From: Vibrio sp. UBA2441
GTDB taxonomy: Bacteria > Pseudomonadota > Gammaproteobacteria > Enterobacterales > Vibrionaceae
Direction of reading: 5' to 3'
Assembly (NCBI GenBank): GCA_002342685.1
Contig: DDQN01000072.1
Span: 62,001 to 126,000, forward strand
DNA: 64,000 nt
The translations under genes were made by a program, and so were the position numbers. Of this stretch, positions 53,790 through 62,839 are shown one piece after another (position 1 is the stretch's first letter; each line of letters begins with the position of its first letter). The notes below the pieces were generated by a model. It saw only the letters and a list, made by a program, of their open reading frames with translations, was not told where the DNA came from and searched no databases.

Positions 53790-55910
53790 GTGAAATTAGT
53801 CGTTACTAAGCGAGATGGCTCTCGCGCCCCGTTTACAAGGGATCGTATTATAGCAGCAGTGGAAAGCGCCTCGGCTCATATAGATGATGAAGTAACCGTT
53901 TATGCAAATAAAGTTGCAGAAGCCGTTGAAATGAAGCTGCTCGACCGCGACAAAGTGGATATCCAAGAGATACAAACTTTAGTTGAAAACGAAATGATGC
54001 AAGGGCCTTATAAAGGCATGGCTCGTTCCTATATTGAATATCGCCATGACCGCGATATTTCGCGTGAGAAGAAAAGTGCGCTGAGCAAAGAAATTCAAGG
54101 TCTCATTGAACAAAGCAATGCTGATTTGCTGAATGAGAATGCCAACAAAGACGGTAAAGTGATTCCTACTCAGCGTGATCTGCTTGCTGGCATTGTTGCC
54201 AAACACTATGCTAAAACGCATATATTGCCGCGTGATATTGTTACCGCGCATGATGATGGCGATATTCATTATCATGACTTGGATTATGCTCCGTTTTTCC
54301 CGATGTTTAACTGTATGCTTATTGACCTTAAAGGCATGTTAACTCATGGCTTTAAAATGGGTAATGCTGAGATTGATACACCTAAGTCAATTTCTACGGC
54401 TACAGCAGTAACCGCACAGATCATTGCGCAAGTCGCTTCGCATATTTATGGTGGCACTACGATTAATGGTATCGATGAAATTCTCGAACCATATGTGTTG
54501 GCAAGCTTTGATAAACATATGCAGGTTGCTAAAGAGTGGGATATCCCAAATTCTAAAGAGTTTGCTATTTCTCGCACTGAGAAAGAGTGCTATGACGCAT
54601 TTCAGTCTTTAGAGTATGAAGTCAACACATTACACACAGCGAATGGACAAACCCCTTTTGTTACCTTCGGTTTTGGATTGGGCACTAGCTGGGCTTCTAA
54701 ACTTATTCAATCTTCAATCCTGAAAAACAGAATAGCTGGATTAGGTAAAAAAGGTAAAACCGCAGTATTCCCTAAGCTGGTGTTTGCCATTAAAGATGGA
54801 CTTAACCACAAACCATCAGATCCAAGCTACGATATTAAGCAATTAGCGTTAGAGTGTGCTTCGAAGCGAATGTACCCAGATATTCTTAACTACGATAAAG
54901 TCGTTGAAGTTACGGGGTCGTTCAAAACGCCAATGGGCTGCCGCAGTTTCTTAAATCCATATGAAGAGAACGGTGAATTGGTTCACGATGGTCGAAACAA
55001 TTTAGGCGTTGTAAGTCTTAACCTTCCACGCGTTGCGATTCAGGCTAACGGTGATGAGACGAAGTTCTATGCTCTACTTGATGAAAAGCTTATATTAGCT
55101 CGTAAAGCTCTGGAGACAAGAATCAGTCGTCTTGAAACGGTTAAAGCGCGAGTTGCTCCTATTTTATATATGGAAGGTGCATGTGGTGTACGTCTAGGAC
55201 CTGATGATGCTATAGCGGAAATATTTAAAAATGGCCGTGCATCTATTTCGCTTGGCTATATAGGTGTGCATGAAACCGTTAATGCGTTGTATGGCATTGA
55301 CGAACATGTTTACGATAGCTCTGAACTTTCTGAGAAAGCGTTAAATATTATTCGTTACCTGAAAGAAAAAGTAGACAGCTGGAAAGAAGAAACTGGCTAC
55401 GCATTTAGCCTTTATGGTACTCCGAGCGAGAATTTATGCAGTCGCTTTTGTCGTATTGATGCAAAAGAGTTTGGTGTTATTGAAGGGGTTACGGACAAAG
55501 GTTACTACACTAACAGTTTCCATCTGGATGTAGAAAAGAAAGTTAATCCATACGATAAGATAGAATTTGAAATGCCTTATCCTTCGATTTCAACAGGTGG
55601 GTTCATCTGTTATGGCGAATTCCCGAATATGCAGCGAAATATCGAGGCGCTGGAGAATGTATGGGACTATAGCTATAGCCGCGTACCTTATTATGGAACG
55701 AACACCCCGATAGATGAGTGTTACGAATGTGGTTATGAAGGTGAATTTGAATGCACCAGCAAAGGCTTTACTTGTCCTAAGTGTGGTAATCATGATGCAA
55801 CTAAAGTGTCCGTTACGCGTCGCGTATGTGGATATTTAGGAAGCCCGGATGCAAGACCGTTTAATTTAGGTAAACAAGAAGAAGTCAAACGTCGCGTTAA
55901 ACACCTTTAA
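53790..55910 (+). CDS. nrdD: anaerobic ribonucleoside-triphosphate reductase
   Basis: This class III reductase makes dNTPs from NTPs without oxygen, using a glycyl radical. The 706-residue protein has an N-terminal ATP-cone (about 1-92) for allosteric control, a catalytic barrel, a C-terminal zinc site (CYECGYEGEFEC with CPKCG) and the glycyl radical at G681 in RRVCGYLG, as in the Escherichia coli enzyme. It is followed by its activase gene nrdG 43 bases later. An FNR box and NrdR boxes lie upstream, so expression should rise without oxygen and fall when dNTP is plentiful. The start is GTG at 53790. Confidence 0.96.
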   Translation: MKLVVTKRDGSRAPFTRDRIIAAVESASAHIDDEVTVYANKVAEAVEMKLLDRDKVDIQEIQTLVENEMMQGPYKGMARSYIEYRHDRDISREKKSALSKEIQGLIEQSNADLLNENANKDGKVIPTQRDLLAGIVAKHYAKTHILPRDIVTAHDDGDIHYHDLDYAPFFPMFNCMLIDLKGMLTHGFKMGNAEIDTPKSISTATAVTAQIIAQVASHIYGGTTINGIDEILEPYVLASFDKHMQVAKEWDIPNSKEFAISRTEKECYDAFQSLEYEVNTLHTANGQTPFVTFGFGLGTSWASKLIQSSILKNRIAGLGKKGKTAVFPKLVFAIKDGLNHKPSDPSYDIKQLALECASKRMYPDILNYDKVVEVTGSFKTPMGCRSFLNPYEENGELVHDGRNNLGVVSLNLPRVAIQANGDETKFYALLDEKLILARKALETRISRLETVKARVAPILYMEGACGVRLGPDDAIAEIFKNGRASISLGYIGVHETVNALYGIDEHVYDSSELSEKALNIIRYLKEKVDSWKEETGYAFSLYGTPSENLCSRFCRIDAKEFGVIEGVTDKGYYTNSFHLDVEKKVNPYDKIEFEMPYPSISTGGFICYGEFPNMQRNIEALENVWDYSYSRVPYYGTNTPIDECYECGYEGEFECTSKGFTCPKCGNHDATKVSVTRRVCGYLGSPDARPFNLGKQEEVKRRVKHL

Positions 55911-55953
55911 TTACTGATATCCTCCTCTTGAAAAAGGGGAGGAGAGCCCCTCT

Positions 55954-56418
55954 ATGAATTACAGTCAATATTATCCTCTTGATGTGGTGAACGGTCCCGG
56001 AACACGTTGTTCGCTTTTTGTTTCGGGTTGCATTCACCAATGCCGTGGATGCTACAACCAATCCACGTGGTCACTTAGTTCTGGTCATCCTTTTACCGAT
56101 CTGATGCAAGATCAGGTTATTAATGATCTCAATGATACACGCATCAAAAAACGTGGTTTATCTCTTTCCGGGGGAGACCCTCTACATCCAGCCAATCTAT
56201 CTGCCGTTTTGCAATTGGTAAAAAGGGTGAAAACGGAGTGCGATGACAAAGATATCTGGTTGTGGACTGGCTATCTATTGGCAGACTTAACGGATGAACA
56301 AAAGGAAGTTGTAGAGTTTATTGATGTGTTGGTGGACGGTAAGTTTGAAAAAGAATTGGCTGATCCCAGCCTAGATTGGCGTGGTAGCTCGAACCAGGTT
56401 GTTCATTATTTAAAGTAA
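55954..56418 (+). CDS. nrdG: anaerobic ribonucleotide reductase activating protein
   Basis: This radical-SAM enzyme forms the glycyl radical on NrdD. The 154-residue protein has the cluster motif C26-x3-C30-x2-C33 (GCIHQCRGCYN) and the SAM-binding SGGDPL segment. Length and motif positions match Escherichia coli NrdG. It is in an operon with nrdD. Confidence 0.96.
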   Translation: MNYSQYYPLDVVNGPGTRCSLFVSGCIHQCRGCYNQSTWSLSSGHPFTDLMQDQVINDLNDTRIKKRGLSLSGGDPLHPANLSAVLQLVKRVKTECDDKDIWLWTGYLLADLTDEQKEVVEFIDVLVDGKFEKELADPSLDWRGSSNQVVHYLK

Positions 56419-56438
56419 AACCGCTCTTTTCTCTAAGC

Positions 56439-56481
56439 AAGTGATAATTCCCTTTTGATTTATCACAACAAGTGATAACTT
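56439..56481 (+). promoter_or_regulatory. three GTGATAA repeats before the aminotransferase gene
   Basis: AAGTGATAA (56439-56447), its inverted form TTATCACAA (56460-56468) and AAGTGATAACTT (56470-56481) lie in the short gap between nrdG and the aminotransferase gene. The arrangement looks like a multi-site operator. It is not the TyrR box TGTAAA-N6-TTTACA. Confidence 0.4.
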
Positions 56482-56518
56482 GAGTTCACTACTTGAATTT
56501 CAAAGGGTTGTGACTTTC

Positions 56519-57700
56519 ATGTTCTCACATTTACCTGCACCATTACAGGATCCGATCCTGTCATTATCCGTTGCTTACCGCAATGACCCCCGCTCAGAAA
56601 AAGTTGATTTAGGCATTGGTGTCTATAAAAACAGTCAGGGCATAACGCCAATAATGCAGGCAATAAAGCAAGCGCAGATTATATTGACTGAAACTCAGCA
56701 AACGAAAGCGTATGTTGGCTTGGCTGGGTGTGAAGAGTTTAATCAATCCATGATTAATTTGCTCCTATCCGGAACGGACGCGATGGATCGAGTCTCTGCG
56801 ATACAAACACCAGGCGCGAGTGGCGCGTTGCGCATGCTGGGTGATCTAATGAGAGTTGCTCAACCAGAAACGACGGTTTGGTTAAGCAACCCTAGTTATG
56901 TTAATCATAAACCTGTTATGGAAGCTGCCGGACTGAAAGTACGCCAGTATCGTTACTTTAGCCCTGAGACAAAGCAGGTTGATTTATCAGCAATGCTTGA
57001 GGATATCTCTCATGCAGGTATCAATGATGTGGTGCTGTTACATGGTTGTTGTCATAACCCGACAGGAGCGGATATCGATTTCGAAACCTGGAGGTCTATA
57101 ACTGCTTTGGCGCAGAAAAATGGCTTTATTCCGTTTATCGATATTGCTTATCAGGGCTTCGGCGATGGACTGGAAGAAGATGCAAAGGGGCTCCAGTATA
57201 TGGCGAATAACCTGGAAGAGCTTTTGATTACCACCTCTTGTTCTAAAAACTTTGGTTTATATCGTGAACGAACTGGAGCAGCAATTGTAATAGGTAAAAA
57301 GCAATCGGACGCGGATAACGCTAAAGGCAAACTTATGCAATTGGCCCGAGCGACTTACACCATGCCACCCGATCATGGCGCCGCTTTGGTAAGAACCGTT
57401 CTTGAGAATGAAAAGCTAACGCAATCGTGGAAGCAAGAGTTGAGTTCTATGCAAGCCAGACTGGTTAGCCTTCGTCAAGGTCTTTGTAATGAGCTTCGTA
57501 CCGCTCACAGTTCTAATCAATTTGATTTTATTGAAAGTCATAAAGGTATGTTTACGGTATTGGGTTTTTCTCCACAACAAATGTCTGAGTTGCGAGAAAA
57601 GTACGGAATTTACGGCGTTGGCGATGGGCGAATTAACATTGCCGGTCTTACCGAGAAAGATATTCCTTACGTCGCTGATGCAATAATTAAGGTTTCATAA
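56519..57700 (+). CDS. aromatic-amino-acid/aspartate aminotransferase
   Basis: This PLP-dependent class I aminotransferase interconverts aspartate or aromatic amino acids with their keto acids. From ATG 56519 the protein is 393 residues, in line with AspC/TyrB (396-397). It begins MFSHLPAPLQDPILSL as expected, with the glycine-rich DLGIGVYKN loop and the PLP lysine in SCSKNFGLYRERTGA. Longer readings from TTG 56480 or GTG 56510 exist but run into the repeat region. AspC and TyrB cannot be separated by eye, so no symbol is given. It follows nrdG by 100 bases and may have its own promoter. Confidence 0.88.
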   Translation: MFSHLPAPLQDPILSLSVAYRNDPRSEKVDLGIGVYKNSQGITPIMQAIKQAQIILTETQQTKAYVGLAGCEEFNQSMINLLLSGTDAMDRVSAIQTPGASGALRMLGDLMRVAQPETTVWLSNPSYVNHKPVMEAAGLKVRQYRYFSPETKQVDLSAMLEDISHAGINDVVLLHGCCHNPTGADIDFETWRSITALAQKNGFIPFIDIAYQGFGDGLEEDAKGLQYMANNLEELLITTSCSKNFGLYRERTGAAIVIGKKQSDADNAKGKLMQLARATYTMPPDHGAALVRTVLENEKLTQSWKQELSSMQARLVSLRQGLCNELRTAHSSNQFDFIESHKGMFTVLGFSPQQMSELREKYGIYGVGDGRINIAGLTEKDIPYVADAIIKVS

Positions 57701-57736
57701 TATAGGTTTGAGTCTTGTTCGTGATTAGGAGCATTT

Positions 57737-58405
57737 ATGTCTAATTTTAAAGCCATATCACCGTTGTTTTTTTGCATTATCGTGGCTGGTTGTACTTCTT
57801 TAACTAAAAAAACGGTGCCAGAAGAAAGTACTCAAATAAATGAACCGATTCAAGTACAGGCAAAGCCTGCTGAAGTGGTGCCAGTACCTGAGCCTGAGGT
57901 GGTAAAAATTGAGCCGCCAAAGAAACCAGTGATAAAACCAAAGCAAAAACCAAAACCGCAATCTATAGCGACGAAAACCGAACAAGGACGGTTGATTTTA
58001 GGAGAACAAGAATGGGTTTACATCCCTGGGCTAGATAAGAGCTTTAAAGCCAGAGTGGATACAGGTGCAACGACATCATCTGTAAGTGCTGTTGAGATAG
58101 TGCCATTTGAAAGAGACGGTAAAGATTGGGTTAAGTTTCGCATTGAGCATGAAAAAACATCATCTGGCGAGATCAGTTTACCTGTACTTCGATGGGCAAG
58201 AGTAAAACAATCTAATACAACAAAAGTGCAGAAACGTCCTGTCGTGACCGCTTGGATTCAGATTGGTGACCTGAAAGAAAAGGCGGATTTCACCCTTACT
58301 GACAGAACTCATTTATCTCATCCGGTATTGTTAGGAAGGAGTTTCTTTCGTGATGTCGCTATTATTGATGTGAGCAGAAAATTCATCCAACCGAAGCGGA
58401 AATAG
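57737..58405 (+). CDS. retropepsin-like aspartic protease-fold lipoprotein (RimB/Zn-protease family)
   Basis: The 222-residue predicted lipoprotein (lipobox IVAGC, lipid cysteine C19) has a Pro/Lys/Glu-rich linker (about 28-78) and a C-terminal domain of the putative ATP-dependent zinc-protease family, which has a retropepsin-like fold. The active-site-type motif is VDTGATTSS with D108, and LLGRSFFRDVAIIDV near the end. Biochemical function in this family is mostly unproven; one branch trims glutamate tails. Lipidation and the linker place it in the periplasm. It follows the aminotransferase gene after 36 bases with a TTAGGAG ribosome site. Confidence 0.78.
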   Translation: MSNFKAISPLFFCIIVAGCTSLTKKTVPEESTQINEPIQVQAKPAEVVPVPEPEVVKIEPPKKPVIKPKQKPKPQSIATKTEQGRLILGEQEWVYIPGLDKSFKARVDTGATTSSVSAVEIVPFERDGKDWVKFRIEHEKTSSGEISLPVLRWARVKQSNTTKVQKRPVVTAWIQIGDLKEKADFTLTDRTHLSHPVLLGRSFFRDVAIIDVSRKFIQPKRK

Positions 58406-58511
58406 TCAGTTTAGACTACTATAATCTCGGATGGGTTAGTTGGTGCCAAGCCAACTTTTGTTGAGGTGTTGGCACTCTCTTATTATGCGCAGCTTAATGT
58501 TTGAGGTGATT

Positions 58512-58835
58512 ATGTTAGATTCTACGCAATATTGTATGGTTCTTACCACAGTAAATAGCGAGTCGATTAAAAAGGACCTTTTAGCTGCTATTTTAGAGAG
58601 AAAACTAGCGGCTTGCATACAGACGATACCGATTCACAGCCACTATATGTGGGAAGGTAAGGTCTGTGAAGATAGCGAACAACTTCTGATTCTTAAAACA
58701 GAAATTCGGTTATATTCTGAGATAGAGAAGTGTATTACCGACTTGCATAATTATGATGTTCCACAAATTGTTCAAGTCCCTTTTATCAACGGCTTTGATC
58801 CTTACCTAACATGGATTAGCAAAAATGTTGATTAG
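58512..58835 (+). CDS. cutA: divalent-cation tolerance protein CutA
   Basis: CutA forms very stable trimers and is linked to copper tolerance; its exact role is unsettled. From ATG 58512 the protein is 107 residues, the normal length. It has the signature CMVLTTVNSE, LAACIQTIPIHSHYMWEGKV and TDLHNYDVPQIVQVP. Longer in-frame starts at 58497 and 58440 lack good sites, while GAGGTGA precedes 58512. Its 3' end overlaps the convergent DUF2238 gene by 20 bases. Confidence 0.92.
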   Translation: MLDSTQYCMVLTTVNSESIKKDLLAAILERKLAACIQTIPIHSHYMWEGKVCEDSEQLLILKTEIRLYSEIEKCITDLHNYDVPQIVQVPFINGFDPYLTWISKNVD

Positions 58836-59433
58836 GTTTAGAGTGATACTTTATCGAAAAAATAGTTAATGCCGTTATAGCGCCTAGGGTGTCGCACAAC
58901 ATGTCCTTTTGTGCGTCCCATATATCGCCTTGAGACCCTAAAAATGCGATACCTTCATCTCCTCCTGCAATTTCTGCATACCACCATTCAATAATTTCAT
59001 ACCCGGCGGCGATGCTCATCAGGCTAAAAAGACCAAACATACCAGCGATTAATTTATTCGCGTAACGTTTTTGGTATAAATATTCCGCAATGGGAAATGC
59101 ATAGAAGCCTATGGAGAAGTGAGCGACACGATCAAAGTTGTTTCTCGAAGATCCAATCATTTGATTGAACCAGTCGAAAGGTACTTCGGCAAAGGTATAC
59201 CTTGCACCTATAGTATGAAGTATGAGCCAGACAAACATAAGTCCATAGGAGATATAGCTAAAGGTGAAGCGGCGCGAGATGAATAAAATGAAAGCTAAAA
59301 TAGCGATTGCAGGTGTCACTTCAGCAAGCCAAACAGCCCGTGATGTGGGTTCGATAGATGCGAAGACGAAAACGCCAGTGTAAACAACGATCAGAAACTT
59401 TAATACGGACGGCATCGGTTTAGTATGAGCCAT
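58816..59433 (-). CDS. DUF2238 (YjdF-like) membrane protein
   Basis: The 205-residue inner-membrane protein has about six helices. The conserved FDRVAHFSIGFYAFPIAEYL and GDIWDAQKDMLCDTLGA segments, with acidic and histidine residues near the membrane, mark the YjdF/DUF2238 family. Its function is unknown. It is convergent with cutA and overlaps it by 20 bases at the 3' end. Confidence 0.85.
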   Translation of the reverse strand: MAHTKPMPSVLKFLIVVYTGVFVFASIEPTSRAVWLAEVTPAIAILAFILFISRRFTFSYISYGLMFVWLILHTIGARYTFAEVPFDWFNQMIGSSRNNFDRVAHFSIGFYAFPIAEYLYQKRYANKLIAGMFGLFSLMSIAAGYEIIEWWYAEIAGGDEGIAFLGSQGDIWDAQKDMLCDTLGAITALTIFSIKYHSKPNQHFC

Positions 59434-59575
59434 AACTTGGTTCTCTCATTAATAGTGCTGACGCGATGATGAATCAGCATAGAAGACAGTCTATCCAGTA
59501 TGTTGTCACATTATTGAACGCTGTTCAATTAGATTGGTGAATCAGATTGGAGAAGCCATAACGTTGGCTTAGCAT

Positions 59576-59613
59576 AAAAAAGCAGAACAACGCGAGGCGT
59601 TATTCTGCTTTTT
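59576..59613. terminator. bidirectional terminator
   Basis: AAAAAGCAGAA-CA-ACGC pairs with GCGT-TA-TTCTGCTTTTT around a GAG loop, with one internal mismatch and flanking A/T runs. It lies downstream of the BCCT-type gene on the minus strand, in a 250-base gap that holds nothing else recognised. Confidence 0.85.
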
Positions 59614-59683
59614 GTAGATCGTGCAAGCAAACTAGTCGTAATATCCGGTACGAGTAATGCTTACAATTGCTGTTACGGCTTTA

Positions 59684-60901
59684 CTAATTAGCCAGTTCTA
59701 TTTTGTTAAAGTCGATTTTATTCTCTTTAGGCGAGTTTTTGATCTCGACTACTTTTCGATAGTGGGCCAACAAAATATAGCCGAAACATCCTAATATTAG
59801 CCCGATTGCCAAGGCACCAACCCATTGAATCTGAAGGAAGTCTAGCTTAAACAACAGTGTTAGGCCGCTTAATAGAGCTACGTTACCAATGAAATACTTG
59901 GTTTTACCAAATCGCTTAACCGTCAAGTTTAAGTTGTCAGTGTACAGGCGAACTAATGAATCAAGTGAGTTAATAACGAACGTCGTACCCACAAATACCA
60001 TGGCTAAGTTGCTTATTCCTGTTACAGGAATAGCGTTGGCACTGTAGTAATAAAGTACAGTGAACCAAATACCAATTGGGATTGAAGGGAAAATCATCAT
60101 TGCTGCTAAAACTTGGTAAGTTTTGATTCCGCTAACGAAACGGGCAGTAAACTGACCAATCATGATGCTCCATGCAAACCACCAGTATAGATAAAACTCA
60201 TGGTAATCGTTAATTGGTAATATAAAGTTATGTAAGTTAACGAAGTAGTCACCTAATAGAGCGAAGGTAGTAAAGAACTCGCCAACACTGGAACCTTCAG
60301 ATAAGAAAGCGCCGGCCCACATAAGTGTAATTAAACCTAAAAATAACCAGCTACTTCCTAAACTCAAAATTCTAACGTAACGAATACTGGTGCTTGAGTA
60401 CACGGCAGCAGCAATAACGGCAAATACAATCAGGTAAAAACTACCAATCGCCGCTTCACTATTACTTAATTCCGGTAAATACCATGGTAAATTAACTAAC
60501 AATAGGTAAGCGGTAAAAGCACACGTACCGATAATAACTAAGTTGTTAATAAACTTGATTAACGGAATTTCGAAGAACTTAACTCTCGGCTCAATAACGC
60601 AAAAATAGAAACAAGTTAAGAAGTAGAATGCCCATATGAAGAAAGCCCAAAAACCAAACTCAATAGCTAATGGATTACTAAAGGCATATTCTGGGCTTGC
60701 CGCTAGATCAGCATAACCGGCAAACTCGGTGAGTGGGAACATGATTAACCCCACGTCTAAACCAGAAGTAAATAGAATAGCAATGAAGGTAAATTTACGT
60801 ACCGGAGTCACACCGATACATTTCATATTACCCCAGCGGTAGATAACAAATGCGATTGCGGCAAAAGTAAATAAAATGCCAATGGATAACCAAATAGTCA
60901 T
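59684..60901 (-). CDS. compact BCCT-family transporter, probable choline/betaine carrier
   Basis: The 405-residue membrane protein has about twelve predicted helices and belongs to the betaine-choline-carnitine family by the tryptophan-rich segment YWWFAWSIMIGQFTARF and by SGLDVGLIMFPLTE, which matches the BCCT glycine motif region. Usual family members are 500-680 residues; this one lacks long termini and loops. It is the third gene in line after betB and betA (same strand, 246-base gap). Choline or betaine uptake is inferred from that context. The altered motif, with Asp where the family has Gly, makes the substrate uncertain. Confidence 0.7.
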   Translation of the reverse strand: MTIWLSIGILFTFAAIAFVIYRWGNMKCIGVTPVRKFTFIAILFTSGLDVGLIMFPLTEFAGYADLAASPEYAFSNPLAIEFGFWAFFIWAFYFLTCFYFCVIEPRVKFFEIPLIKFINNLVIIGTCAFTAYLLLVNLPWYLPELSNSEAAIGSFYLIVFAVIAAAVYSSTSIRYVRILSLGSSWLFLGLITLMWAGAFLSEGSSVGEFFTTFALLGDYFVNLHNFILPINDYHEFYLYWWFAWSIMIGQFTARFVSGIKTYQVLAAMMIFPSIPIGIWFTVLYYYSANAIPVTGISNLAMVFVGTTFVINSLDSLVRLYTDNLNLTVKRFGKTKYFIGNVALLSGLTLLFKLDFLQIQWVGALAIGLILGCFGYILLAHYRKVVEIKNSPKENKIDFNKIELAN

Positions 60902-61147
60902 TATTTGATCTCCACACAGATAAAGCCAGAAAACATAATTAATTCCTTATGTTATGTTTTGTTCACTATGTCTCAATTCTTAAAAACGGCTTCTGCCATC
61001 AAGTCTTAAGTATCGTGCTAACGATAGTTAAAACCTGATAAATTGGACATAGCTACGGGACCATTTGCGAACATCGCTTAGGTTGGTCGTGCACCTCGTT
61101 TTAAAACAGACTGCTGTAAGCGCAGTGTGATTTGAATGTATTGTTCC
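60902..61147. other. gap between betA and the BCCT-type gene
   Basis: This 246-base non-coding stretch lies between betA and the transporter gene on the minus strand. No clear terminator was found. It could contain a separate promoter for the transporter. Confidence 0.3.
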
Positions 61148-62830
61148 TTATATAACTCGTTTAGGTTGCTGTAATCGTTGCTTGTTCTGCCAGTCATCTG
61201 CGACAATTACGTGCGCAGCGCTTGGTTCTAGCGGTTTTACACCTAAAATAAGATCGGCAGCACGTTCGGCCACCATAATAGTCGGCGAATTTAAATTGCC
61301 GTTCGGAATTGTTGGGAAAATTGAAGAATCAACAACTCGAAGACCTTCTATGCCATGAACCTTGGTTTCGGAGTTGACTACCGACAGCTCGTCTTCTCCC
61401 ATTTTGCATGAGCAGGAAGGGTGGTAGGCACTTTCGACAGAAGTCCTGACAAAATGATCAATCTCTTCGTCTGTTTGTATTGCTATGCCCGGCTGAATTT
61501 CTTCGCCGCGATATTCGTCTAAACCGGGCTGATTGATGATCTCTCGAGTCAGGCGGACACAGGCACGAAACCCTTCAATATCTTCCTGATGAGACAAATA
61601 GTTAAATTGAATTTGTGGTGCAATGCGGGCATCGCTAGAGATGACTTTAACCGAACCTCTACTCTTAGGTTTGTTATGACCGATATGTACTTGAAAACCA
61701 TGGCCAGAGAAAGCTTCTTTACCATCGTATCGCATAGCTGCTGGCAGAAAATGAAATTGAAGATCGGGCCATTCCAAGCTTGCTTTGGAGCGAATAAAAC
61801 CACATGACTCAAAGTGATTTGTTGCACCCAAACCAGACTTATCAAGTATCCAGCGAGTACCGATTAGGAGCTTGTTAAACGGGTCAAGTTTACCGTTGAG
61901 TGAGATAGGTTTTAAGCATTTGAACTGAAAGTAAAACTCAAGGTGATCTTGAAGGTTCTTACCAACGCCGGGCAGCTCGTGAACTTGTTCGATTCCGGCT
62001 TCAGCTAGCGTGGTTGCTTCACCAATACCGGATAACTGCAAAATATGCGGAGATCCGATAGATCCTGCAGACAACAGGACTTCTTTATTGCAGCGTACAT
62101 CTAGCATTCGACCTTTGCGCTCATAACGAACCCCAACCGCCGTTTTTCCTTCAAACAGTACTTTATGAACCTGAGCATGAGTAATAACAGTCAGGTTTTT
62201 CCGTTTCAATGCGGGTTTTAGATAGGCATTTGCCGTAGACCAACGCACGCCATTTTTTATGGTCATGTGCATTGGGCCAAAACCTTCCTGCTGCTCAGCG
62301 TTATAATCTTGAGTTGCTAAATAACCCGCATCAACACCAGCATCCACAAACGCCTGGTACAACGGGTTTTTCATTTCATTGCCGTTATTCACAGCAAGCG
62401 GACCATTGTCTCCGCGATAATCGTTTCCGCCAAAGGCCCAGCTTTCCGCTTTTTTGAAATAGGGTAAGCAATGTGCGTAGTCCCAATTTTGAGCGCCTTC
62501 TTGTTGCCACTCATCAAAATCTCGAGCATGGCCCCTTACGTACACCATACCGTTAATGGATGACGAACCACCGAGCACCTTGCCTCGGGGGCAATGCATA
62601 CGACGATTTTCAAGGAATGGTTCGGCTTCAGTCTCAAACTGCCATGCATATTTTTTGGAATTCATTGGTATTGATAGGGCTGTGGGCATTTGGATAAAAA
62701 TGCTTCTATCGCTACCACCGGTCTCTATCAGCAGAACATTATTGGTTTTGTCTTCAGATAAGCGATTGGCTAGTACACAACCTGCACTGCCAGCACCTAC
62801 AATGATGTAATCCTGTTGGGTTCTAGTCAC
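61148..62830 (-). CDS. betA: choline dehydrogenase
   Basis: BetA is a membrane-associated FAD enzyme of the GMC oxidoreductase family that oxidises choline to betaine aldehyde. The 560-residue protein has the N-terminal dinucleotide-binding IVGAGSAGCVLANRLSE motif, the GMC signature GKVLGGSSSINGMVYVRG, and the C-terminal catalytic region YHPSCSCKMG with the downstream Asn-rich GNLNSPTIMVAERAAD. Length matches Escherichia coli BetA (556). It follows betB by 9 bases. Confidence 0.95.
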   Translation of the reverse strand: MTRTQQDYIIVGAGSAGCVLANRLSEDKTNNVLLIETGGSDRSIFIQMPTALSIPMNSKKYAWQFETEAEPFLENRRMHCPRGKVLGGSSSINGMVYVRGHARDFDEWQQEGAQNWDYAHCLPYFKKAESWAFGGNDYRGDNGPLAVNNGNEMKNPLYQAFVDAGVDAGYLATQDYNAEQQEGFGPMHMTIKNGVRWSTANAYLKPALKRKNLTVITHAQVHKVLFEGKTAVGVRYERKGRMLDVRCNKEVLLSAGSIGSPHILQLSGIGEATTLAEAGIEQVHELPGVGKNLQDHLEFYFQFKCLKPISLNGKLDPFNKLLIGTRWILDKSGLGATNHFESCGFIRSKASLEWPDLQFHFLPAAMRYDGKEAFSGHGFQVHIGHNKPKSRGSVKVISSDARIAPQIQFNYLSHQEDIEGFRACVRLTREIINQPGLDEYRGEEIQPGIAIQTDEEIDHFVRTSVESAYHPSCSCKMGEDELSVVNSETKVHGIEGLRVVDSSIFPTIPNGNLNSPTIMVAERAADLILGVKPLEPSAAHVIVADDWQNKQRLQQPKRVI

Positions 62831-62839
62831 AGTGGCTCC

